Below are positions 18,457-26,205 of a stretch of DNA of 64,000 bases, piece after piece. The DNA comes from Pseudomonadota bacterium (lineage in GTDB: Bacteria; Pseudomonadota; Alphaproteobacteria; Rhizobiales; Tepidamorphaceae). The stretch lies in assembly GCA_023458595.1 (NCBI GenBank), contig JAEWYT010000168.1, positions 1-64,000 on the forward strand, written 5' to 3'. Every line of letters starts with the position of its first letter. Position 1 is the stretch's first letter. The notes below the pieces were generated by a model that saw only the letters and a list, made by a program, of their open reading frames with translations, was not told where the DNA came from and ran no database searches. The translations under genes and the position numbers were made by a program.

Positions 18457-19539
18457 ATGAAGATCTTCCTGCATATCGGCAACTACAAAACGGGCTCGAC
18501 CGCCATCCAGTCGTTCTTGTTCCAGAACCGGGAGAGGCTACGCGAGCTCGGCTACTACGTTCCGGAAACCGGACGGATCGGCGACGCGCACCATGCCTGG
18601 GCCGGCACGTTCTCGGGCCGGCCGGGTTCGCCCGCCGATCCCGACACCCTCTATGGCGACATCCGGGCGGAGCTTGCCGTCTGCGGCTGCGACAAGGCGA
18701 TCGTCTCCACCGAGACGCTGTTCAACGGCATGCTGCCGAAAGAAGTCGTCCGGCGGCTGCCCGGCCATGAGATCGTCGTCGTGGCGTATCTGAGGCGGCA
18801 GGACGAGTTCGCCTCCGCCTTCTACATGCAGCTCGTCAAGCATCCGAACTTCATGGAGGCGAACCCGCCCGACCTGTCGCGGTTCCTGAAGAAGCAGGGC
18901 GCCATCGACTATCTGCGCATCCTGCGCCAGTGGGCGGAGGTCGTGGGGCAGCAGGCGACGATCGTCTATCCCTACGAGAAGTCGCAGCTGCCGAACGGCC
19001 TGATGGCGGACTTCCTGAACCGCATCGGCATCGCGCCGGACGCGTTTCCGGCGGGCACGGAGGCACCTTCGGTCAACGTCACGATCGAAACCGAACTCAT
19101 CGAGTATCTCAGGATCGCCAACGGGCTCGGACCGTCGCAGGACGAGCACGCGAGGCTGTTGCACGCCCTGACCGAGATCTCCCGAAGGTGGAGGGCGGAA
19201 GGCGCCTTCCACCGGCGTAACGTGTTCTCGCCGGCGCAGCGCCGCGAGCTCCTGTCCGTGTTCGAAGACGACAACCGGGAGATCGCGCGGCAGTTCGTCG
19301 GCCGCCCGGAGGGCGTGCTGTTCGTCGATCCGCTGCCGGCCGATGATCCGACCTGGACGCCGATGGCGCTTTCTCCAGAGATACACGCGCGGATCACCGC
19401 GGCCCTCTGGCTGGGTCCGCGGCAAAATCCCGCGCAGGCTCCCGCGATCGGGGCTCCTGCGCGGCAGCGTCCGCTGCACCGTCGGATCGGCAGGCGGCTG
19501 CGTCAGTCGCTGATGAGCCTTTCCAGGACGCGCCGGTAG
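18457..19539 (+). CDS. P-loop sulfotransferase-like protein, KTGST type (third of four)
   Basis: A 360-residue protein with the N-terminal PAPS loop IFLHIGNYKTGSTAIQSFL (3-21) and YLRRQDEFASAFYMQ, the likely 3'-phosphate region. It belongs to the same subgroup as the protein encoded at 13354. ATG 18457 is 31 bp after the WbsX stop, so both are probably co-transcribed. The C-terminus ends in a strongly basic tail (RQRPLHRRIGRRLRQ). The last 37 bp overlap the 3' end of the convergent fourth sulfotransferase gene. The acceptor is unknown. Confidence 0.78.
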   Translation: MKIFLHIGNYKTGSTAIQSFLFQNRERLRELGYYVPETGRIGDAHHAWAGTFSGRPGSPADPDTLYGDIRAELAVCGCDKAIVSTETLFNGMLPKEVVRRLPGHEIVVVAYLRRQDEFASAFYMQLVKHPNFMEANPPDLSRFLKKQGAIDYLRILRQWAEVVGQQATIVYPYEKSQLPNGLMADFLNRIGIAPDAFPAGTEAPSVNVTIETELIEYLRIANGLGPSQDEHARLLHALTEISRRWRAEGAFHRRNVFSPAQRRELLSVFEDDNREIARQFVGRPEGVLFVDPLPADDPTWTPMALSPEIHARITAALWLGPRQNPAQAPAIGAPARQRPLHRRIGRRLRQSLMSLSRTRR

Positions 19540-20255
19540 ATTTCCTCGTTGCGGGCGTTGGCGAGCTTCACGAGGCGACGCTCCGGCGTCCAGTAGGGCA
19601 GGTCGACACCGGCGAATTCGGCGATGCGGAGGACGTGCGCGCGCGGATCGGCGAGGATCGTCTCGTACTCCATCATCAGCGGCTCGATTCCCCAGCGTAA
19701 GAAGAAGTAGAGCCACTTCTCGTTCTCCGCCGCGATCGCGCTGATTTCGGCGATGACGCTGTCGACGTCGACGATTGCCGCGCGGTTGTAGTCGTCCTCG
19801 TAGGTGACGACGTTCTTGCGCAGGAAGGTCGGCGAGGCCTCGTCCCGGACGGCGTGGGTGATGCCGGTCTGGCGCGCCATCTCGCGGGAGATCGCCTGCT
19901 CGGTCAGGTTGATCCGCCGGAGCCAGATGAAGCGCGCGTCGGCGAACAGCGCGCGGAAATGGGCGAAGGGCTGTGCAGCGTCCTTCGCCGGCGACTGCCC
20001 CGCCGCCTCGGCGAGGCGCGCGTCGATGTCGCCGAGGTAGCTCATCATCACCTTGACGGCGTAGACGCCGTTCGGCGTCGAGAACCTGGCATGGTCGGCC
20101 TGAAGCCGCGCCGGCCAGTCGGGCGTGGCGACGGTGTTGAGGTAGGGAAGGAAATGCTCGTTGGGCAGGCCGAGATGCCCGGTCGCGCGCATGTCCTCGC
20201 ACAGCAGGGTCGAGCCGCTGCGCTGGGTCGCGCAAATAACGATGTCTCGGGTCAT
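19503..20255 (-). CDS. Stf0-type sulfotransferase (fourth of four)
   Basis: A 250-residue protein with the Stf0 signature: IVICATQRSGSTLLCE (5-20), then GHLGLPNEHF and WLRRINLTEQAISREMARQT. In mycobacteria Stf0 makes trehalose-2-sulfate; the substrate here is unknown. ATG 20255 is chosen because the conserved fold starts directly after it. It lies downstream of the Prim-Pol gene on the same strand (51-bp gap). It converges with the third sulfotransferase gene, with overlapping 3' ends. Confidence 0.85.
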   Translation of the reverse strand: MTRDIVICATQRSGSTLLCEDMRATGHLGLPNEHFLPYLNTVATPDWPARLQADHARFSTPNGVYAVKVMMSYLGDIDARLAEAAGQSPAKDAAQPFAHFRALFADARFIWLRRINLTEQAISREMARQTGITHAVRDEASPTFLRKNVVTYEDDYNRAAIVDVDSVIAEISAIAAENEKWLYFFLRWGIEPLMMEYETILADPRAHVLRIAEFAGVDLPYWTPERRLVKLANARNEEIYRRVLERLISD

Positions 20256-20306
20256 TTCGGTCCACGTGTCTCTGGCTGCGCCCTTCGGGCCCACGCGCCT
20301 CAAGCG

Positions 20307-21128
20307 CTATAGCCCGTCGTCGTCCCAGGCCGCAACCGTGCCGGCCGGCTCTTCGTGCAGCTTGGTTATGCTTGCGACAACCTGCGCGACCTCGGCGTCG
20401 TCGAGCGGGGGATGGCAGCGCATCCTGTTCCAGGCGAGCATCAGTTCCAGAGCCACCTCCGGGTCGACACCGTGCCACAGGAGATGGCCGGTGAGCGAAG
20501 CGATCGTCGCGTTGCGCTCGCCTTCCGGCACGCCCTCCCGCACGAGCCGGCGCCAATCGCCGAGCGCGCGGCCGGCACGGGCGCCGCTCAGCGCGCCATA
20601 GAGCCAGCGCGGCAGCGGCGCGAGCGTCATCTCGTCGGGCGAATGGCCTTCGCGCCAGACATAGGGGTTGCCGGAGGGATGGATCGACGGAGGGGCGACG
20701 ATGTAGCCGCCGTCGCCGCGCAGATCGACGCCCTGCACGAGACCTGCCCGGTTCCTGAGCGGGGTGCCCGGATGGGCGAAGTAGAGGTGGCGCCCACCGC
20801 CGCCGCTGATCGCCTCGACGGTAGCCGGCAGCGGACCGTGGCGGCGCTCAAGGCGCTCCAGCGCGTCGCCGCCGCCATGCTCGGGATCGACGTCGATCAC
20901 GATGAGGTTCGAAATCTCGCCGGTCACGATGCCGACATTCGCGTCGGGCCAGCGGCGATACCAGACCTCGACCTGCTCCTTCGACGGCGCCTTCGACTGC
21001 AGCGCCTCCCACCTCAACAGCGGGCGCTTCTCGCGCGGGCGCACGGGCAGAACCGACCAGCCGCGGGCGAGATACCGCTCGGCTGCCTCGAAGGTCGGCG
21101 AGGGCTTCGGGCCCGGCGATTTCGTCAT
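20307..21128 (-). CDS. Bifunctional DNA primase/polymerase (Prim-Pol), stand-alone
   Basis: A 273-residue archaeo-eukaryotic primase-type protein. The Prim-Pol domain (about 12-165) has the catalytic LIVIDVDPEH with Asp79/Asp81, then GGGGRHLYF (His114), and DLRGDGGYIVAPPS. A PriCT-like helical domain follows (about 190-260: EGERNATIASLTGHLLWHG). The start ATG 21128 follows GGAGGCAGG. Proteins of this family are usually encoded by phages, plasmids or integrative elements and often fused to a helicase. No helicase, integrase or att site is visible here. It may be a mobile-element remnant or a domesticated repair polymerase. Confidence 0.88.
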   Translation of the reverse strand: MTKSPGPKPSPTFEAAERYLARGWSVLPVRPREKRPLLRWEALQSKAPSKEQVEVWYRRWPDANVGIVTGEISNLIVIDVDPEHGGGDALERLERRHGPLPATVEAISGGGGRHLYFAHPGTPLRNRAGLVQGVDLRGDGGYIVAPPSIHPSGNPYVWREGHSPDEMTLAPLPRWLYGALSGARAGRALGDWRRLVREGVPEGERNATIASLTGHLLWHGVDPEVALELMLAWNRMRCHPPLDDAEVAQVVASITKLHEEPAGTVAAWDDDGL

Positions 21129-21284
21129 CCTGCCTCCGTCGTCCGTCCACACGGAGCTTGCCCATTGGAGCAGACGGGAATCCCCCTCCACCGGGGCCGG
21201 GCCGTGCCACGACCTTACGTCCGACCCCGCAATCGACATAATTGCCGATTGAGATTGGGGCGACCAGCCGGGAAGGAGGATCCC

Positions 21285-21485
21285 ATGACAATGCTCAAAG
21301 TGATCGAAGTCCTCGCTGAATCGCCGAAGAGCTGGGAGGACGCCGCGCAGCAGGCGGTATCGGACGCCGGGAAGACCGTGCGGAACGTCAGATCGATATA
21401 CATCAAGAACTTCGAGGCGAGCGTCGAGAACGGCAAGATCCAGAAGTATCGGATCAACGCGAAGATCTCGTTCGTCCTCGAGTAG
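21285..21485 (+). CDS. Dodecin family flavin-binding protein
   Basis: A 66-residue protein matching dodecins: KVIEVLAESPKSWEDAAQQA, then VRNVRSIYIKNFEASVENGK and YRINAKISFVLE. Dodecins form dodecameric shells that store and shield flavins. A near-perfect Shine-Dalgarno sequence (GGAAGGAGGA) precedes ATG 21285. It is divergent from the Prim-Pol gene, with which it shares no obvious function. Confidence 0.93.
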   Translation: MTMLKVIEVLAESPKSWEDAAQQAVSDAGKTVRNVRSIYIKNFEASVENGKIQKYRINAKISFVLE

Positions 21486-21554
21486 CGGCCCCGCCGGGTG
21501 TCCGGACTCTGCTGGGACCTTCGCTCGGCATTGAAAATTTGACCCGACGAACGC

Positions 21555-22322
21555 TCAGCACGCGCCGCAGCGCGTGAGGGCGCCTGCGAATTCGACCGCT
21601 GCGGGAGCAAGGCGGCGAAGGGATACCGGCGGGCGGTCCTCGATCTCCCGCAGGAGCTTGCGACGGAAGGCCTCGGCGAAGTCGCGATAGTCGTGTACCG
21701 CCATGACGAAGGCGCCGTCGCCGACAATCACCTCCCTGCGGTAGTAGTCGTCCAGGTCGGGTACGTCGTTGAGAATGGCGAGGCCGTTGACGGTCACGCC
21801 GCGACCGAGCGCCATGCCGCGCGCATCGGGAAGAAGCAGCACGTTCTCTCGCGGCGGCGTCTCGATACCGTCGCCGGAGACGTCGACCACCCGGCGCGTG
21901 CCGGCGATGCCGTTGCGGTCGGTCATGCGGATCGCCTCGGCGATGCCGGAGCCCAGCCCCGTGCCGCCGCTGACGAGGCGGCGGAACGTCTCGATCTCCC
22001 TCGCGAACGTTTCGGCATCCGCCGGTCCTTCGATGACGTGCCAGTCGCCCTCGTCCTTCCTCAGCGTGGCGTCGGCCCAGACGATCGCGGCGATGGCGAT
22101 GCGGCCGATCGGACCGGCGGCGATCGCCCGCTGCACGTCCGGGTCGCGGATTGCGCTGGCGATGCCGCCGAGCTGCAGGGAGAACTCGCCCGGATCGACG
22201 CTCGCCGAGGCGTCGATGGCAAGCACGAGCTCCAGGTCCACCGCCGTTTCCGCGTGCGGGGAGGCGGGGAGAAAGAGCAGCCCGAAGGCGAACGCCGTCA
22301 ATGGGAGCCGCAAGGTCCGCAT
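21555..22322 (-). CDS. Exported VWA-like protein (DUF1194)
   Basis: A 255-residue protein with a signal peptide (residues 1-25, ending PHAETA). A von Willebrand factor A-like fold follows, with the MIDAS-type motif LAIDASASVD (34-43), then GIGTGLGSGI-like SGGTGLGSGIAEAI and VVDVSGDGIE. ATG 22322 is chosen because it starts directly at the signal sequence. DUF1194 proteins are common in Hyphomicrobiales, but their role is unknown. It is divergent from the PLP enzyme gene. Confidence 0.85.
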   Translation of the reverse strand: MRTLRLPLTAFAFGLLFLPASPHAETAVDLELVLAIDASASVDPGEFSLQLGGIASAIRDPDVQRAIAAGPIGRIAIAAIVWADATLRKDEGDWHVIEGPADAETFAREIETFRRLVSGGTGLGSGIAEAIRMTDRNGIAGTRRVVDVSGDGIETPPRENVLLLPDARGMALGRGVTVNGLAILNDVPDLDDYYRREVIVGDGAFVMAVHDYRDFAEAFRRKLLREIEDRPPVSLRRLAPAAVEFAGALTRCGAC

Positions 22323-22438
22323 GAATGCCAGAGTGCCACGTCCGGCCGCCGCATGGCCACTGCGCTCAAACACCCCCTTGACCTGACGGCCCGCTTGGGC
22401 TCGGCTCCCCCGCACGCTGGACCAGCGCGGAAACGCTC

Positions 22439-23587
22439 ATGAGCACGAACAAGAACCGCCTCGACCCCGAAACGCTCGCCGCCCAGGCGCTTGGCCTTAT
22501 CGACCGGGAGACCGGGGCGGTCGTGCCGCCGCTCCACAGCGCCTCGACATTCGCCCGCGACGAGGACTATGCGTTGATCGGCCCGCACATCTACAGCCGC
22601 AACAGCGCGCCGACGCTCGCCCACGCCGAGGAGATCGTCGCCGCGCTCGACGGCGGCGCCGGCGCGCGCGTGTTCGGCTCGGGCCTTGCCGCCTTCGCCG
22701 CCCTGACGGAGACCCTCCGACCCGGCGCCCACGTCGTCGCGCCTCGGGTCATGTACTATTCGGCGCAGGACTGGCTGCGCCGGCTCGCCGCGCGCGGCCG
22801 CATCGGCCTCGACTTCTACGACCAGACCGATCCGCAGACGCTGAAGGACGCCCTCAAGCCGGGACAGACAGAGCTTGTGTGGGTCGAGACGCCTGCCAAT
22901 CCGACATGGGACGTGATGGACATCGCCTTCGCCGCAGAGACCGCGCATTCGGCCGACGCGATCCTCGGCGTCGATTCGACCTGCGCGCCGGCGCCCACCA
23001 CGCAGCCAATCTCGCTCGGCGCCGACATCGTCCTACATTCGGCGACGAAGTACCTGAACGGCCACTCCGACCTCACCGCTGGCGTTCTGGTGACGGCGAA
23101 GGACGACCGGCGCTGGACGGACATTCACGCGATCCGCAACCTGACCGGCGGCGTGCTCGGCGGGTTCGAGGCATGGCTGCTGATCCGCGGCATGCGCACC
23201 CTGTTCGTGCGTTTCGCCCGCCAGTCGGAAACGGCGCTGACGCTCGCCCGTCACTTCGAGGGTCACGGCCGCGTCGCCGGCGTGCTCTATCCGGGTCTCG
23301 AGAGCCACCCGGGCCACAAGATCGCGGCGAAGCAGATGACCGGCGGCTTCGGCGGCATGCTGTCGATCCTGGTTGACGGCGATTTCGAGGCCGCGCGCCG
23401 GGTCGCGACCCGCACGCGGGTGCTCGTGCCGGCGACCTCGCTCGGGGGCGTCGAGAGCCTGATCGAGCACCGGCGCTCGGTTGAAAGCCCGGAAAGCACG
23501 GTGCCGGACAACCTGCTGCGGATCTCGGTCGGACTGGAATCGGCGGGCGACCTGATCGCCGATCTGGAGCAGGCGCTGAAAGCCTAG
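22439..23587 (+). CDS. metC: Cystathionine beta-lyase type PLP enzyme
   Basis: A 382-residue enzyme of the Cys/Met metabolism PLP family. The PLP lysine is Lys204 in LHSATKYLNGHSD. The cofactor-binding VFGSGLAAF (78-86) and the C-terminal SLGGVESLIEHRRS are typical. It most likely cleaves cystathionine to homocysteine, pyruvate and ammonia. Other trans-sulfuration activities (cystathionine gamma-synthase, or L-cysteine/methionine lyase) cannot be excluded from the sequence. ATG 22439 starts the conserved N-terminus. It is probably transcribed with the downstream DksA-like gene. Confidence 0.85.
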   Translation: MSTNKNRLDPETLAAQALGLIDRETGAVVPPLHSASTFARDEDYALIGPHIYSRNSAPTLAHAEEIVAALDGGAGARVFGSGLAAFAALTETLRPGAHVVAPRVMYYSAQDWLRRLAARGRIGLDFYDQTDPQTLKDALKPGQTELVWVETPANPTWDVMDIAFAAETAHSADAILGVDSTCAPAPTTQPISLGADIVLHSATKYLNGHSDLTAGVLVTAKDDRRWTDIHAIRNLTGGVLGGFEAWLLIRGMRTLFVRFARQSETALTLARHFEGHGRVAGVLYPGLESHPGHKIAAKQMTGGFGGMLSILVDGDFEAARRVATRTRVLVPATSLGGVESLIEHRRSVESPESTVPDNLLRISVGLESAGDLIADLEQALKA

Positions 23588-23628
23588 CGCCTTTTGGCGC
23601 ATGGCCAAGATCCGGCTAGACTCCGGTC

Positions 23629-23970
23629 ATGACCGATCTGAATCTAGACGAGATGGCGAGACAGCTGCGCGACGAGCTTGCCGAGCTGGAGGAGCTCAGT
23701 GAGGCGAGCTTGGATGCGCGCGGCACCGTGGCCCTCGACCAGCAGAGCGTCGGGCGGTTGTCGCGAATGGACGCCATGCAGGGGCAAGCCATGGCGAAGG
23801 CGGCCGAACAGCGCCGAAGAGCACGCATCTCCATGATCAAGGCGGCGCTGCAGCGTATCGCGGACGGCGCCTACGGAGAGTGCGAGGAGTGCGGCGAGCG
23901 TATTCCCGCCGGCCGGCTCAGCGTCGACCCGACGGTGACGACTTGCGTGGGCTGTGCCTCGGCGCGGTGA
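23629..23970 (+). CDS. TraR/DksA-type C4 zinc finger protein
   Basis: A 113-residue protein with a coiled-coil N-terminal half (Glu/Leu rich) and a C-terminal zinc finger CEECGERIPAGRLSVDP...CVGC (two CxxC pairs). This matches the short DksA/TraR family that modifies RNA polymerase through the secondary channel. The acidic DxxDxA tip motif of genuine DksA is not clearly present, so it may be a specialised paralogue. Confidence 0.87.
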   Translation: MTDLNLDEMARQLRDELAELEELSEASLDARGTVALDQQSVGRLSRMDAMQGQAMAKAAEQRRRARISMIKAALQRIADGAYGECEECGERIPAGRLSVDPTVTTCVGCASAR

Positions 23971-24046
23971 TCTCCCGGCCTTGCCGGATCCGACCGATCC
24001 TGCCATCTAGATTCCCGTTCCACCGCCTGCCACCGAGGAAGATGCC

Positions 24047-24658
24047 ATGCCCATCGTCTCCACCGTCGAAGAGCTCGAAGCCATCTACGGCGAGCCGAGC
24101 GAAACGGCGACGGTCAAGGTGGCCGACCGGGTCACGCCGCACTACGCCGCCTTTATCGAGGCTTCGCCCTTCGTGACGCTGGCGACCGGAGGGCCGGAGG
24201 GGCTCGACTGCTCGCCGCGGGGCGACATGGCGGGATTCGTCCGCATCCACGACGAGAAGACACTGATGATGCCCGACCGGCGCGGCAACAATCGCGTCGA
24301 CTCGTTGCGCAACATCGTGCACGATCCCCGCGTCGGTCTTCTGTTCCTGATCCCCGGCTCCGGTAGCACATTGAGGGTCAATGGTCGCGCGGTCGTCTCG
24401 ACCGATCCCGACCTGCTCGAATCCTTCAAGATGGACGGCAAGGCGCCGCGCTCGGTGATCGTCGTCACCGTCGAGGCCGTCTATTTCCAGTGCGCGCGGG
24501 CGATCGTGCGCTCGGAACTGTGGAATCCCGAGAAGCACATCGATCCGAAGAGCCTGCCGAGCGTCGGCACGGTGCTCGCCGAGATGAGCAAAAACCGTAT
24601 CGACGGCCAGGTCTACGACGAGGAATGGCCGGAGCGGGCGAAGGCATCGCTGTGGTAG
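24047..24658 (+). CDS. PPOX-class FMN-dependent flavoprotein (MSMEG_1061-like)
   Basis: A 203-residue protein with a pyridoxamine 5'-phosphate oxidase-like split barrel: PFVTLATGGPEGLDCSPRGD, LMMPDRRGNNRVDSLRNIV, and VGLLFLIPGSGSTLRVNGRA. The C-terminal segment CARAIVRSELW is shared with the MSMEG_1061-type subgroup. These proteins bind FMN or F420-like cofactors; the substrate is unknown. It is convergent with the ABC transporter operon. Confidence 0.85.
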   Translation: MPIVSTVEELEAIYGEPSETATVKVADRVTPHYAAFIEASPFVTLATGGPEGLDCSPRGDMAGFVRIHDEKTLMMPDRRGNNRVDSLRNIVHDPRVGLLFLIPGSGSTLRVNGRAVVSTDPDLLESFKMDGKAPRSVIVVTVEAVYFQCARAIVRSELWNPEKHIDPKSLPSVGTVLAEMSKNRIDGQVYDEEWPERAKASLW

Positions 24659-24685
24659 CGAGCCGGCGTTAGATCGCCCACGCGC

Positions 24686-25444
24686 TCAGATCGCGAGGTA
24701 TTCCTGACGCAGGTCGGCGTCGTCGAGCACTTCCTGCGCGCCGCCGTCGAAGACGATCTGGCCCATGTCGAGGATCACCGCGCGGTCGGCGAGATGAAGC
24801 GCCGCGATCGCGTTCTGCTCGACGATCACGGTCGTCAGCCCGAGTTCCTTGATCTGCTCGACGATCTTCTCGATCTCGCGGACGATGACCGGCGCCAAGC
24901 CCTCGTAGGGCTCGTCGAGCAGGAGCAGCTTCACGTCGCGGGCGAGCGCCCGGGCGACCGCCAGCATCTGCTGCTCGCCGCCGGACAGCGTGACGCCCTC
25001 CTGTTTGCGGCGTTCGGCAAGACGCGGGAAATGATGATAGAGCCGCTCGATCGACCAGCCCTTCGGCTCGGCGATCTGGGCGAGTTGGAGGTTCTCCTCA
25101 ACGGTGAGGCCCGGGATGATCCGCCGATCCTCCGGCACGAGGCCGACGCCCTCGCGGGCGGCCTGGAACGACGACATGCGATGGAGTGGCTTGCCGTCGA
25201 GCCAGATCTCGCCCTGCTTCAGCATCGGGTCGTCGGCGCGGGCGACGGTGCGTAGCGTCGACGTCTTGCCCGCGCCGTTGCGGCCGAGCAGCGCGACGAT
25301 CTCGCCCTTGCGGACCTGGAAGCCCACGCCCTGCACGATGTAGCTTTCGCCGTAATAGGCGTGCAGGTCGGCACAGGAGAAGTAGGCCGGCTCTGCGGCG
25401 GCGGCTTTCTCCGTCTGTATTTCGGTCACGGTCATCATGTTCAC
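24686..25444 (-). CDS. livF: Branched-chain-type ABC transporter ATP-binding protein (LivF-like)
   Basis: A 252-residue ATPase with Walker A GRNGAGKTS, signature LSGGEQQMLAVARAL and Walker B LLLLDEPYEGLAP, in the short LivF form. Its start overlaps the stop of the livG-like gene by 4 bp (ATGA). It is the last gene of a five-gene minus-strand transporter operon. The symbol gives the family, not the substrate. Confidence 0.9.
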   Translation of the reverse strand: MNMMTVTEIQTEKAAAAEPAYFSCADLHAYYGESYIVQGVGFQVRKGEIVALLGRNGAGKTSTLRTVARADDPMLKQGEIWLDGKPLHRMSSFQAAREGVGLVPEDRRIIPGLTVEENLQLAQIAEPKGWSIERLYHHFPRLAERRKQEGVTLSGGEQQMLAVARALARDVKLLLLDEPYEGLAPVIVREIEKIVEQIKELGLTTVIVEQNAIAALHLADRAVILDMGQIVFDGGAQEVLDDADLRQEYLAI

Positions 25445-26196
25445 AGGTGCGCGCCCCCGAGATAGGCTTCCTGAACCCTCGGATCTCCCTTGATATCATT
25501 CGGGAGCCCTTCCGCAATAACCGTGCCCTGCGCGAGCACGGTGATCTTGTGGGCCAGCGAGAACACGACATGCATATCGTGCTCGATGACGATCTTGGTG
25601 ATGCCGCGTTCGCCTATCTTCTTGAGTAGGTCGATAGTGTTGTTGGTGTCGGCGCGCGACATGCCGGCCGTGGGCTCGTCGAGCAGCAGGAGCTTGGGAT
25701 CCTGCACCAGACACATGGCGAGTTCGAGCCGGCGCTTGTCGCCGCGCGAGAGGCTGCCGGCAAGCATGTCCTTCTTGGACGCGAGTTCGACGTCCTCGAG
25801 GATGTGCAGTGCCCGCTCGCGAACATCCTTTTCCGAGGCGACGCTTCCCCAGCCGTTGATCCTGAACGCGCCGTCGCGATGGGCGAAGGCGGGGATCATG
25901 ATGTTCTCCAGCAGCGACAGTGCCTCGAAGATCTCGGGCGTCTGGAACACGCGGGAGACCCCGGTCTGGTTGATCTCGTAGGGCTTCAGGCCCAAGAGCG
26001 ACCTGCCGTTGAACATCACAGTGCCGGTATCGGGCACCAGTCGGCCGACGAAACAATTCAGGAGCGTCGACTTGCCGGCGCCGTTCGGGCCGATGATGGC
26101 GTGGACGGTGCCCTCCTCGACGTCGAGATTGACGTTGTTCAGCGCCTGAAGGCCGCCGAAACGCTTGTTGACATCGGTAACCTGGAGAATGCCCAT
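25441..26196 (-). CDS. livG: Branched-chain-type ABC transporter ATP-binding protein (LivG-like)
   Basis: A 251-residue ATPase with Walker A GPNGAGKSTLLN, signature LSRGDKRRLELAM (Gly-Asp in place of the usual Gly-Gly-Gln) and Walker B LLLLDEPTAGMS. The divergent signature sequence is common in this LivG subgroup. It is followed by the C-terminal BCA_ABC_TP-like end (IKGDPRVQEAYLGG). It starts 9 bp after the permease gene. Confidence 0.9.
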   Translation of the reverse strand: MGILQVTDVNKRFGGLQALNNVNLDVEEGTVHAIIGPNGAGKSTLLNCFVGRLVPDTGTVMFNGRSLLGLKPYEINQTGVSRVFQTPEIFEALSLLENIMIPAFAHRDGAFRINGWGSVASEKDVRERALHILEDVELASKKDMLAGSLSRGDKRRLELAMCLVQDPKLLLLDEPTAGMSRADTNNTIDLLKKIGERGITKIVIEHDMHVVFSLAHKITVLAQGTVIAEGLPNDIKGDPRVQEAYLGGAHL

Positions 26197-26205
26197 GGCT
26201 GCCCC

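Noticed and set aside
22322..22439. Possible SAM-responsive leader upstream of the metC-type gene
   Set aside because: The divergent gap is about 115 bp and shows no conserved riboswitch core that I can recognise.
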